The translations under genes were made by a program, and so were the position numbers. Under the pieces are notes generated by a model. It did no database searches, had not been told where the DNA came from, and saw only the letters and a program-made list of their open reading frames with translations. Of a stretch of DNA of 39,152 nucleotides, positions 32,211-39,152 are shown piece after piece. Source of the DNA: Lewinellaceae bacterium (lineage in GTDB: Bacteria; Bacteroidota; Bacteroidia; Chitinophagales; Saprospiraceae). The first letter of the stretch is position 1, and every line of letters begins with the position of its first letter. Location: positions 57,047 through 96,198 of the forward strand of contig JAHELJ010000016.1 of NCBI GenBank assembly GCA_024644235.1, in the 5' to 3' direction.

Positions 32211-33383
32211 ATGGAAGCGTATATAGTGAAAGCCTACCGGTCGGCAGTAGGAAAAGCCAATCGAGGAGGATTCCGGTTTTACCGTTCTGATGATTTGGCA
32301 GTAGATGTAATCAATCATCTGATGACGGAAACGCCGGAGGTCAGCCGCGATCAAGTTGACGACCTTATCGTTGGATGCGCGAATCCTGAAGGGGAACAAG
32401 GTCTCCAAATAGGGCGAATGATCAGTGTGAGAGCTCTCGGCGAATCGGTACCAGGCATGACCGTAAATAGATACTGTGGCTCTGGGCTCGAGACGATCTC
32501 GATCGCCGTAGCCAAAATCAAAGCCGGAATGGGTCATTGCTATATAGCGGGAGGAACCGAAAGTATGAGCCTGATTCCAATGACCGGATACAAACTGGCA
32601 CCAAATTATAATGTGGCGAAAGATACCCCTACCTACTTGGCCAGTATGGGCCTTACTGCAGAGGCAGTAGCGAGAAAATATGAAGTCAGTCGGGAGGAAC
32701 AAGATCAGTTTGCGTTGAGATCCCATCAAAGGGCTGCGGCAGCTATTGATGCTGGTAAATTCTCAGACGAAATTGTTCCAATTGATGTCACCGAAATATA
32801 TGTTGACGATGACAAACGTAAAGAACGAAAATGGACTGTTGGCATGGATGAAGGTGTTCGAAGGGATACCAGCCTGGAAGCACTGGCCAAATTACGACCG
32901 GTATTTGCGAATGGAGGTACTGTCACTGCTGGCAATTCTTCGCAGACCTCGGACGGAGCCGCCTTTGTGATGGTGATGAGCGAGCAAATGTTGAAAAAAA
33001 CGGGCTTACAGCCAATTGCTCGATTATTGTCTTGCAATGTTGCAGGAGTAGATCCCCTGTACATGGGCATCGGACCATGTGCAGCGGTACCAAAAGCACT
33101 TCAATATGCCGGTTTGACATTGGATGACATTGACTTGATCGAACTAAACGAAGCCTTTGCTGCTCAGGCACTGGCTGTGATTAAGACTTTAGATGTTGAT
33201 CCGGAAAAAGTAAACGTGAATGGGGGTGCCATTGCCTTAGGCCATCCTCTAGGATGTACTGGTGCAAAGCTCTCTACTCAGTTAATCAATGAAATGCGCA
33301 GACGAGAAGACAAATATGGTATCGTAACCGCCTGCATTGGTGGTGGACAGGGCATTGCCGGTGTATTTGAGCTGCTAAATTGA
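32211..33383 (+). CDS. fadA: Acetyl-CoA acyltransferase (thiolase)
   Basis: A 390-residue thiolase II that cleaves 3-ketoacyl-CoA in the last step of beta-oxidation. The acyl-accepting cysteine is Cys89 in NRYCGSGLETI, the catalytic histidine His345 in GGAIALGHPLGCTGA, and the second active cysteine Cys375 in TACIGGGQG. The loop ELNEAFAAQALAVI (311-324) is also present. The length and motif order match the degradative FadA rather than the biosynthetic acetyl-CoA acetyltransferase, although this boundary is not sharp by sequence. It follows fadN after 35 bp and ends 4 bp before the CoA-binding gene. Confidence 0.95.
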   Translation: MEAYIVKAYRSAVGKANRGGFRFYRSDDLAVDVINHLMTETPEVSRDQVDDLIVGCANPEGEQGLQIGRMISVRALGESVPGMTVNRYCGSGLETISIAVAKIKAGMGHCYIAGGTESMSLIPMTGYKLAPNYNVAKDTPTYLASMGLTAEAVARKYEVSREEQDQFALRSHQRAAAAIDAGKFSDEIVPIDVTEIYVDDDKRKERKWTVGMDEGVRRDTSLEALAKLRPVFANGGTVTAGNSSQTSDGAAFVMVMSEQMLKKTGLQPIARLLSCNVAGVDPLYMGIGPCAAVPKALQYAGLTLDDIDLIELNEAFAAQALAVIKTLDVDPEKVNVNGGAIALGHPLGCTGAKLSTQLINEMRRREDKYGIVTACIGGGQGIAGVFELLN

Positions 33384-33387
33384 TGGT

Positions 33388-33768
33388 GTGAGCGCTCCGA
33401 GTGAAGGAAGCATCCGTACCGTGGTACTAGGTGCATCCGATAATAAATCAAGATATGCCTACACTGCTGTTCAGCGACTTGTCAAGCATGGTCATTTCCC
33501 TATTCCATTAGGTGTTCGACCGGGTACCATCGAAGGACTGGCAATCCAATTGGGCCAACCTAAACTTGACGATATTCACACCATCACCTTATATCTAAAT
33601 CAGCGTCATCAGGAAACACATCATAGCTATTTGCTCAGCTTGAAGCCACGCCGGATCATATTTAATCCGGGAGCAGAAAATCCGATACTGAGAGAGAAAG
33701 CGGAAGCAGCTGGAATTGAAACAGTTAATGGCTGCACATTAGTTATGCTCGCAACGGGCACCTTTTAA
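33388..33768 (+). CDS. CoA-binding domain protein (YccU-like)
   Basis: A 126-residue single-domain protein of the CoA-binding (Rossmann-like) family. The nucleotide-binding beginning is VVLGASDNKSRYAYTAVQRL (near 13-32), followed by GHFPIPLGVRPGTIEG and the ending RRIIFNPGAENPILREKAEAAGIETVNGCTLVML, as in YccU-type proteins. The function is not known in detail; a role in CoA binding or protein acylation is assumed from the family. The GTG start is 4 bp after the thiolase stop, and no ATG is in frame. Its place as third gene of a beta-oxidation operon suggests use with acyl-CoA metabolism. Confidence 0.9.
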   Translation: MSAPSEGSIRTVVLGASDNKSRYAYTAVQRLVKHGHFPIPLGVRPGTIEGLAIQLGQPKLDDIHTITLYLNQRHQETHHSYLLSLKPRRIIFNPGAENPILREKAEAAGIETVNGCTLVMLATGTF

Positions 33769-33780
33769 GAAAGTCAGCAA

Positions 33781-34947
33781 TCAGATAAGGCCTCTTCGCC
33801 GTAATTCTTTCCGGATCAAACCATATTCCCGGCTAAACTCCCCCTTCACTGCTGTATTTTCGGAAGCCCTCCTTGTGAGATAGGGCACTACTTCTTTTAC
33901 GGTACCATAAACTACATACTTAGCCACATTATAACCGGCATTGGCTAGATTGAAAGTAATGTGGTCACTCATGCCGTATAACTGGCAGAAATTTAGATTC
34001 GGATGATTCCTCGGAAGACTACGCGACCCGATCAATTGTGCCTGCAGCATGCAGCTCCTCATATTGTGGGTAGCAGCGCACGAGGCAATCTCTTCATAGT
34101 GGTCCAGACAAAATTGCATGGCTAGATCGAAGTCGTTATCGGTATCATCCTTAGTTTTATGGATTGGCGATTCGTAGTCCATCTCCTCCGCTCTCTCCCG
34201 TTCCTTCTCCATATATGCCCCTCTCACAATCTTTGCTCCAAGCAAATATCCTTTTGACCTGGCTAATTCAAAACAGTGTTTCAGATAGGTCAAACGGTCC
34301 TTGCGATACATTTGAAAAGTGTGGTAGACAATCACTTTCTCCTGGTTATATTTTTCCATCATGGCTTCCACCAGGTGATCAATGGTGTCCTGAATCCAGC
34401 TCTCCTCCGCATCAATGAAAATTTTGACCCCATGTTGGTAGCCGCTCTTGCAAATGTCTTCAACACGCTTTTCCATTCGAGACTGTAATTCCACCTCGTG
34501 TATCGTAAGTGATTCCTTTGATTGAATAGCTTCTAAAAGACTGTTCTTGGAAAGTGCACTGACTTTAATGCTGACAACCGGGACACTCTCGTGAGCGGCA
34601 GCGAATTCAATAGCCTGCATAAATTGATCTCGCGCCTCGTCCAAATCTTCTTCTTCCGATTTACCTTCAGCTCCATAATCAAGAACGGTTAAAGTTCTGT
34701 TTTGCCAAAGCTTCTTAATCTTATCCTGACATTCGTAGAGAGATTCTCCGCCAACAAATTGGTCAAATATGGTGGCTTTAATAAGCCACTTTGAAAGTGG
34801 CATTCGCCATCGCACAGCAATCAAAGCCATCGAAGAGGATAGATCCACCAACCATTTTTTATTCATAAGGCGAAAAAGCCACCCCGCTTTCCGAAGTTCT
34901 TTGTCAGACTTGTGAGCGAAAGCTACTTCCGTGTTGGAGAAGTCCAC
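33781..34947 (-). CDS. Proline dehydrogenase
   Basis: A monofunctional FAD-dependent enzyme oxidising proline to pyrroline-5-carboxylate, passing electrons to the respiratory quinones. From GTG 34947 it has 388 residues and begins MDFSNTEVAFAHKSDKELRK, like related Bacteroidota proteins. A longer frame to 35001 would overlap aroE. The barrel is seen in KIFIDAEESWIQDTI (about 199-213), HTFQMYRKDRL and KIVRGAYMEKERERAEEMDY (about 259-278, the PRODH signature); YLTRRASENTAV near the end supplies the conserved arginines. The aroE stop is 17 bp upstream, so both genes are probably co-transcribed. No pyrroline carboxylate dehydrogenase is visible. Confidence 0.93.
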   Translation of the reverse strand: MDFSNTEVAFAHKSDKELRKAGWLFRLMNKKWLVDLSSSMALIAVRWRMPLSKWLIKATIFDQFVGGESLYECQDKIKKLWQNRTLTVLDYGAEGKSEEEDLDEARDQFMQAIEFAAAHESVPVVSIKVSALSKNSLLEAIQSKESLTIHEVELQSRMEKRVEDICKSGYQHGVKIFIDAEESWIQDTIDHLVEAMMEKYNQEKVIVYHTFQMYRKDRLTYLKHCFELARSKGYLLGAKIVRGAYMEKERERAEEMDYESPIHKTKDDTDNDFDLAMQFCLDHYEEIASCAATHNMRSCMLQAQLIGSRSLPRNHPNLNFCQLYGMSDHITFNLANAGYNVAKYVVYGTVKEVVPYLTRRASENTAVKGEFSREYGLIRKELRRRGLI

Positions 34948-34964
34948 GAAGCTACTCTTCTCCC

Positions 34965-35720
34965 CTATTGTTCGGCTGGTATTTGGTTCCAGATCTCCCA
35001 AGATTTTTCAGCTTGTAAAATAAGCATTTCCAAGCCATTCTTGATGCGTGCTCCAGCTGCCTTTCCATGTTGTAAGAAGGTAGTCAGCTCGGGATTATAG
35101 ATGAGATCATATAAGTAATGTTGTTGCGTGAGTGCTTCAAAAGGCAGGTCCACACATTCTTCGATTCTCGGATACATACCCACCGGCGTCGTGTTAATGA
35201 TTAATTGAAATTCACTCAAAACATCTGCGGTGACGTCGCGGTAAGTAAGCACATCCTCGGACTCCTGGCGAGAAACTAATTGAAAGTCAATATCCTTTTG
35301 CTTCAAAACATATGTTACAGCTTTTGAAGCTCCTCCTGTACCAAGCACCAAGGCCTGCACATCGCTCACGCCGCCAAGTAATTCGCCCAGGGATATTTCA
35401 AATCCAAATGCATCAGTATTAAAACCCGACAATCGACCACCTTCAATTCGAATCGTGTTTACAGCTCCAATTGCACTAGCTTCCTCGCTCAGGTCATCAA
35501 GAAATCTGGACACGACCTGTTTATACGGTATCGTAACATTCAATCCGATCAAGTTCTCATAGCTGCTGATCAGTGCCGGTAGCATTTCAATCTGATCGAT
35601 GGGGAAATTATCGTACCGGCAATCTTCGATACCTTCCCTTTCAAATTTTTCAGCGAAATACTTTTCGGAAAAAGAATGTGTCAGTGGATAACCGATCAAG
35701 CCATATTGTTTGATGCCCAT
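34965..35720 (-). CDS. aroE: Shikimate dehydrogenase
   Basis: AroE reduces 3-dehydroshikimate to shikimate with NADPH. From the ATG at 35720 the protein has 251 residues. The substrate site is seen as IGYPLTHSFSEKYF (9-22), NVTIPYK with the catalytic lysine (about 62-68), IGAVNTI and GFNTDAFGF with the aspartate. The cofactor site is ALVLGTGGASKAVTYVL (about 121-137), and NTTPVGMYP near 175 follows. Lys and Asp are both intact. A TTG start at 35726 is in frame but the ATG is better. A -7 promoter element ends only 3 bp before the start codon. Confidence 0.95.
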   Translation of the reverse strand: MGIKQYGLIGYPLTHSFSEKYFAEKFEREGIEDCRYDNFPIDQIEMLPALISSYENLIGLNVTIPYKQVVSRFLDDLSEEASAIGAVNTIRIEGGRLSGFNTDAFGFEISLGELLGGVSDVQALVLGTGGASKAVTYVLKQKDIDFQLVSRQESEDVLTYRDVTADVLSEFQLIINTTPVGMYPRIEECVDLPFEALTQQHYLYDLIYNPELTTFLQHGKAAGARIKNGLEMLILQAEKSWEIWNQIPAEQ

Positions 35721-35723
35721 TCT

Positions 35724-35731
35724 CAAATGTA
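35724..35731 (-). promoter_or_regulatory. -7 promoter element (TACATTTG) immediately before aroE
   Basis: The minus strand reads TACATTTG at 35731-35724, then AGA, then the ATG. With transcription starting four to eight bases after the element, the message would start at or next to the start codon, so a leaderless aroE transcript is predicted. No -33 TTG is seen. The same spacing occurs at the MarR gene. Confidence 0.5.
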
Positions 35732-35803
35732 TTATATCATTTTAAATATTAGCTAAGCCGATTTATAGGTTCTGCCAAAATGTCATCTAACCCGAAAGAT
35801 TAG

Positions 35804-35811
35804 TATCTTTG
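35804..35811 (+). promoter_or_regulatory. -7 promoter element (TATCTTTG) before miaB
   Basis: TATCTTTG matches TAnnTTTG exactly and gives a leader of about 30 bases before the miaB ATG at 35847. The -33 region has no clear TTG. Confidence 0.5.
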
Positions 35812-35846
35812 GCGTCCATTTTCTCACACCAGACTTTTTATTCGGA

Positions 35847-37277
35847 ATGAGCAACCTCCAGGAGTCAATGAGGACACCTTTATCTGAGCATCTTCAAGGT
35901 CAGGTGCATGAAGATAAGTTGATTTCTACCCAGGATGGATTGAAGAAATTCTACATCGAAAGCTATGGTTGTCAAATGAACTTTAGTGACAGTGAGATCG
36001 TAGCTTCGATTCTCAAACAAGCAGACTTTTCTCCCACTAAAGCAATGGATGAAGCTGATTTGATTCTGATCAATACATGCTCCATTCGTGAGAAAGCGGA
36101 AGAAACTGTGAGAAAACGACTACGCGTATTTGGGAAGACTAAGGAAAATAATCCCGGTGCACTCATTGGTGTATTGGGATGTATGGCTGAAAGGCTGAAA
36201 ACCAAACTACTTGAAGAAGAAAAGCTGGTAGATATTGTAGTCGGACCCGATGCCTACCGAGATTTACCCACATTAATAGGAAACGCCAGTGACGGTGAGA
36301 GAGGGGTCAATGTCTTTCTTTCCCGAGAGGAAACTTATGCTGATATAAGTCCGGTAAGGCTGGATTCAAATGGAGTTACTGCCTTCATCTCAATCATGCG
36401 GGGATGCGATAACATGTGCTCGTTTTGCGTAGTGCCGTTTACCCGGGGAAGGGAACGTAGCAGAGATCCATTTACGATTGTGGCTGAGGCATCAGATCTC
36501 TTCGAACGTGGATATCGGGAGGTGACTTTGTTGGGTCAGAATGTGGACTCTTACAAATGGGCAAATGAGAACACGGACGAAAAGGTGACATTCGCTACAT
36601 TGCTGCGAATGGTGGCAGGTGTGCATCCACTACTTCGGGTTCGATTCAGTACCTCCCATCCCAAAGACATTACCGATGATGTTCTATATGCCATGAAAGA
36701 GTATGACAACATCTGCAATTATATTCATTTACCGGTGCAGTCGGGGAATAGTCGAATTTTGAAGTTGATGAACCGTACCTACGACCGGAATTGGTATCAG
36801 GCCAAAGTCAATCGCATCTACGAGCTGGTGCCAGGCTGTGCGATTTCTTCGGATATCATTGCCGGATTCTGCAGCGAGACTGACCTGGAACATCAGGATA
36901 CGTTGAGTATGATTGAATGGGCCAGATACAGTATGTCGTACATGTTCATGTATTCCGAGAGACCCGGAACACTCGCAGCAAAAAAGTATGAGGATGATGT
37001 AGACATTTCAGTGAAGAAGAGAAGGCTGCAAGAAATCATCAATCTGCAAAACCAGGTGTCATTTGAGCATAATCAGCGTGACATCGGCTGCCTATGTGAA
37101 GTGTTGATAGAAGGTGATTCCAAACGGTCGGAGCAACATTTCCGGGGAAGAAACTCTCAAAACAAGATGGTCGTTTTTAAAAAACAAGCTGGCCTAAAAC
37201 CGGGAGAATATGTGACTGTGCGAATTGAAGATTGTACGAGTGCCACCTTGTTGGGTTCAATTGAGTCGTCGCCATGA
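35847..37277 (+). CDS. miaB: tRNA-2-methylthio-N6-dimethylallyladenosine synthase MiaB
   Basis: MiaB methylthiolates A37 of tRNAs reading UNN codons. The 476 residues contain the N-terminal UPF0004 domain with cluster cysteines at 42 ([12 protein letters not shown]), 78 ([11 protein letters not shown]) and 112 (LGCMAERL), and the radical SAM CX3CX2C at 187, 191 and 194 in [32 protein letters not shown] is the MiaB form rather than RimO. The C-terminal TRAM region ends at about 470. The first 30 residues are an extra, weakly conserved extension. The stop overlaps the start of the sigma-54 regulator (ATGA). Confidence 0.97.
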   Translation: MSNLQESMRTPLSEHLQGQVHEDKLISTQDGLKKFYIESYGCQMNFSDSEIVASILKQADFSPTKAMDEADLILINTCSIREKAEETVRKRLRVFGKTKENNPGALIGVLGCMAERLKTKLLEEEKLVDIVVGPDAYRDLPTLIGNASDGERGVNVFLSREETYADISPVRLDSNGVTAFISIMRGCDNMCSFCVVPFTRGRERSRDPFTIVAEASDLFERGYREVTLLGQNVDSYKWANENTDEKVTFATLLRMVAGVHPLLRVRFSTSHPKDITDDVLYAMKEYDNICNYIHLPVQSGNSRILKLMNRTYDRNWYQAKVNRIYELVPGCAISSDIIAGFCSETDLEHQDTLSMIEWARYSMSYMFMYSERPGTLAAKKYEDDVDISVKKRRLQEIINLQNQVSFEHNQRDIGCLCEVLIEGDSKRSEQHFRGRNSQNKMVVFKKQAGLKPGEYVTVRIEDCTSATLLGSIESSP

Positions 37278-38539
37278 GTATTCACGGGATCAAGCAACGG
37301 TTTGGTATCATCGGCAGATCTGCCGCTTTAGATCATGCACTAAGTACAGCTGTAAGGGTGGCACCCACCGATTTGACTGTACTCATCATGGGTGAAAGTG
37401 GTGTCGGCAAGGAAGCTTTTTCCAAAATCATCCATGCACTAAGTCCTCGAAAGCACAACACATTTATTGCTATCAATTGTGGTGCTATTCCCGAAGGAAC
37501 GATCAATTCGGAGCTTTTTGGCCACGAAAAGGGGGCCTTTACCGGGGCCACCAGCGAACGGAAAGGCTACTTTGAGACGGTAAACGGAGGAACTATCTTC
37601 CTGGATGAAATCAGTGAAATGCCACTTGATACCCAAGCATTTCTGCTAAGGATATTGGAAAGTGGTGAATTCATAAGGGTAGGTTCTTCCAAAGTGATGA
37701 AGACTGATGTTAGGGTAATCACAGCAACCAATATTGATCTGCTCGAAAGAGTGAGGGTAGGAAAATTCCGGGAGGACTTGTACTACAGATTGAGTACTGT
37801 GCCTATCCGGGTGCCAGCCCTAAGGGATCGAAAGGAAGACATCTGGATGTTGTTTAGAAAATTCTCGGTCGATTTTGCAGAGAAGTATAGAACACCTCCG
37901 ATCGAATTGGTACCGCAAGCTCGTGAGTTGCTGCATAACTATTCCTGGCCGGGTAATATTCGCGAACTCAAGAATGTGGCCGAACAAATCTCGGTACTTA
38001 GCGAGCAGCGGGAGATTGATGCGGAAACTTTGCTTTCATTTATTCCGAATGCACTGAAACGAAATTTACCAGCTCTCAGGGACCTTGGAAATGGTGCAGA
38101 AACACTTCAAGAGCGAGAGATCCTGTATAAGTTGCTTTTTGAAATGAAAACGGATCTTAACGACCTTAAATCACTCATCTTCGAGTTGATCAGAAATAAC
38201 GACCTGGAAGTGGCCGACAATCAGCTAAAACAGCTGGCCGTCCAGAGTGGTGGTCTGGTCGAATCAGTCAGGCCCTATCCTACTCCCGACACCGACCAGG
38301 AGCCAAGCTTTCCGCCCATCACAGGAGAATCTGCTAAACCGATTATTCTACCCCAAGGCCAGAACACATCCTTTGATCAAATGGAAGTAGTCGAAGAGAA
38401 TTTGTCATTAGAGGAGATGGAAAAAGATTTGATCAAAAAGGCTTTGAAAAAGCACAAGGGTCGACGGAAAGATGCTGCTAAGGATCTTGGAATTTCCGAA
38501 CGAACACTTTATCGCAAGATCAAACAATATGAACTCTAG
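37274..38539 (+). CDS. Sigma-54 interacting transcriptional activator without sensor domain
   Basis: A 421-residue bacterial enhancer-binding protein. It opens almost directly with the AAA+ domain: Walker A GESGVGKE (40-47), the sigma-54 contact loop GAFTGA (87-92), Walker [11 protein letters not shown] (105-114), and the arginine-finger region [21 protein letters not shown] linker of about 110 residues (260-375) is followed by a Fis-type helix-turn-helix ([30 protein letters not shown]). No receiver, GAF or PAS domain is present, so it needs no phosphorylation signal or is controlled otherwise. It is translationally coupled to miaB and overlaps lptE by 11 bp, an order seen in many Bacteroidota. 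Its targets are unknown. Confidence 0.93.
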   Translation: MSIHGIKQRFGIIGRSAALDHALSTAVRVAPTDLTVLIMGESGVGKEAFSKIIHALSPRKHNTFIAINCGAIPEGTINSELFGHEKGAFTGATSERKGYFETVNGGTIFLDEISEMPLDTQAFLLRILESGEFIRVGSSKVMKTDVRVITATNIDLLERVRVGKFREDLYYRLSTVPIRVPALRDRKEDIWMLFRKFSVDFAEKYRTPPIELVPQARELLHNYSWPGNIRELKNVAEQISVLSEQREIDAETLLSFIPNALKRNLPALRDLGNGAETLQEREILYKLLFEMKTDLNDLKSLIFELIRNNDLEVADNQLKQLAVQSGGLVESVRPYPTPDTDQEPSFPPITGESAKPIILPQGQNTSFDQMEVVEENLSLEEMEKDLIKKALKKHKGRRKDAAKDLGISERTLYRKIKQYEL

Positions 38540-39035
38540 AGGTATTGTAATGCAGCTTGGCCTACTTGCTCTTGCATTGATCTTCGATGCATGCTATTCC
38601 TTTAAGGGCATCACTATACCAGAAGAAATCAATACTTTCTATATCAAAGAAATCGAAAACAGGGTGAGGAATGCTCCTTCCGACATTGGCCAGGTGTTTT
38701 CTGAGACCTTAAAGGAAAAGTTCTTAAATGAATCGAAGCTGACTTATGATGAGTTCAATCCCGATCTCGAATTTAGTGGAGAGATTACCAGATATTCAGT
38801 ATCATCGGTTGCCCCTCAACCGGGAGAAGTCACTGCCTTTAACCGGCTTGACATCTCAGTGAGGATGAGTTATCTGAATAGTCGGGATGAGGAAGACACT
38901 TGGCAACAAAGTTTTTCTTTCTACAGCGACTATGATAGGACAGTAAATTTGCTTGATATACAAGATCAATTGATAGAAGAGATCTTCGACCAACTGGTGG
39001 AGGATATTTTTAATAAGGCTTTCACTACTTGGTAG
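38529..39035 (+). CDS. lptE: LptE family LPS-assembly lipoprotein
   Basis: A short outer-membrane lipoprotein that forms the plug of the LptD/E LPS translocon in related Bacteroidota proteins. From the ATG at 38529 it has 168 residues: hydrophobic LGLLALALIFDAC (10-22) with the lipobox FDAC (Cys22), then the family pattern YSFKGITIPEEINTFYIKEIEN and a C-terminal QLIEEIFDQLVEDIFNKAF. The N-terminal tail MNSRGIVMQ is short. Identity rests on size, lipobox, the ITIPEEINTFYIK segment and position after the sigma-54 regulator in the conserved order; direct evidence is moderate. It overlaps the regulator by 11 bp. Confidence 0.82.
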   Translation: MNSRGIVMQLGLLALALIFDACYSFKGITIPEEINTFYIKEIENRVRNAPSDIGQVFSETLKEKFLNESKLTYDEFNPDLEFSGEITRYSVSSVAPQPGEVTAFNRLDISVRMSYLNSRDEEDTWQQSFSFYSDYDRTVNLLDIQDQLIEEIFDQLVEDIFNKAFTTW

Positions 39036-39054
39036 GGAGCCACTCAAAACACCA

Positions 39055-39152
39055 ATGGAGCAGGGATTAATTAGCGGCAAGCCACTTTCCTACTATCTCA
39101 AGAATCTGAGTAAACTCAGAGAGGTCGATACAGAAGATCTGGAAAAATCGTG
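39055..39152 (+). CDS. Start of a conserved hypothetical protein, cut by window edge
   Basis: After lptE an ATG at 39055 opens a frame that reaches the window edge (about 32 residues, beginning MEQGLISGKPLSYYLKNLSK). It lies 19 bp downstream, on the same strand, in the usual LptE operon. In related genomes this place is often held by a tetratricopeptide-like hypothetical gene before secG, but too little is visible to name it. Confidence 0.6.
   Translation, partial: MEQGLISGKPLSYYLKNLSKLREVDTEDLEKS

Noticed and set aside
1-39152. CRISPR array, phage, transposon or integron elements
   Set aside because: No spaced repeat families, no transposase, integrase or recombinase motifs and no terminal inverted repeats were found; the two-unit repeat at 15385 lacks spacers.
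1-39152. tRNA or rRNA genes
   Set aside because: No T-loop GGTTCGAATCC-like segments with matching acceptor stems and no rRNA-like conserved stretches were seen by eye.

Overview
This window looks like chromosomal DNA of a free-living member of the Bacteroidota, probably a Saprospiria or Cytophagia-type organism (the phylum is well supported, the lower rank is a guess). The signs are a secreted metallopeptidase ending in a type IX secretion (Por) sorting domain, Bacteroidota-typical families (DUF3810, the folK/deoxynucleoside kinase pair, ExbB-ExbD-TonB with a TolA-like TonB, an LptE-like lipoprotein after miaB), start codons with few Shine-Dalgarno sequences, and repeated copies of the Bacteroidota -7 promoter element TAnnTTTG in front of genes. 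GC looks mid-40s percent by eye. No rRNA, tRNA, CRISPR array, insertion sequence, integrase or phage gene was found. Most of the window reads as ordinary core chromosome.

Layout. Positions 1-3411 (minus strand): DUF3810 membrane zinc protein, DUF3052 protein, RidA-family protein, then molybdenum cofactor genes moaA and moeA (moeA is cut by the window edge). Positions 3585-7492 (plus): thioredoxin, an isolated DUF58 protein, a PPK2 polyphosphate kinase, an S4-domain RNA-binding protein and an rRNA m5C methyltransferase. The last three are almost touching. Positions 7592-12226 (plus): sodium:alanine symporter, folK, deoxynucleoside kinase, signal peptide peptidase SppA. Positions 12292-13426: a MarR regulator with a compact promoter/operator, then a secreted YceI protein, closed by a strong terminator. 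Positions 13497-17894 (minus): secreted metallopeptidase, type II NADH dehydrogenase, sugar nucleotidyltransferase. Positions 18053-21194 (plus): sodium:solute symporter, thioesterase, YihY membrane protein. They converge on a UbiX-type flavin prenyltransferase. Positions 21874-26017: an exported thioredoxin-fold protein, a minus-strand alpha-oxoamine synthase, and a translationally coupled tocopherol cyclase-like/short-chain dehydrogenase pair. Positions 26014-29438 (minus): exbB, exbD, tonB, folC. Positions 29788-33768 (plus): a beta-oxidation operon (fadN-type, thiolase, CoA-binding protein). Positions 33781-35720 (minus): aroE and proline dehydrogenase. Positions 35847-39152 (plus): miaB, a sigma-54 activator without sensor domain, lptE and the start of another gene.

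The genes fall into short operons for cofactor synthesis (molybdopterin, folate), energy coupling (ExbBD-TonB, sodium symporters, NDH-2), envelope upkeep (SppA, LptE, T9SS cargo) and fatty-acid breakdown. I found no clearly new multi-gene system. The points most worth a second look are regulatory and small-scale: a MarR promoter with a 12-bp palindrome between its -33 and -7 elements and a start codon so close that the mRNA may be leaderless; a similar arrangement at aroE; a 349-bp divergent region packed with inverted and direct repeats before the fad operon; a folK gene with no ATG, GTG or TTG upstream of its first beta strand; and a tocopherol cyclase-like/SDR pair beside an alpha-oxoamine synthase.
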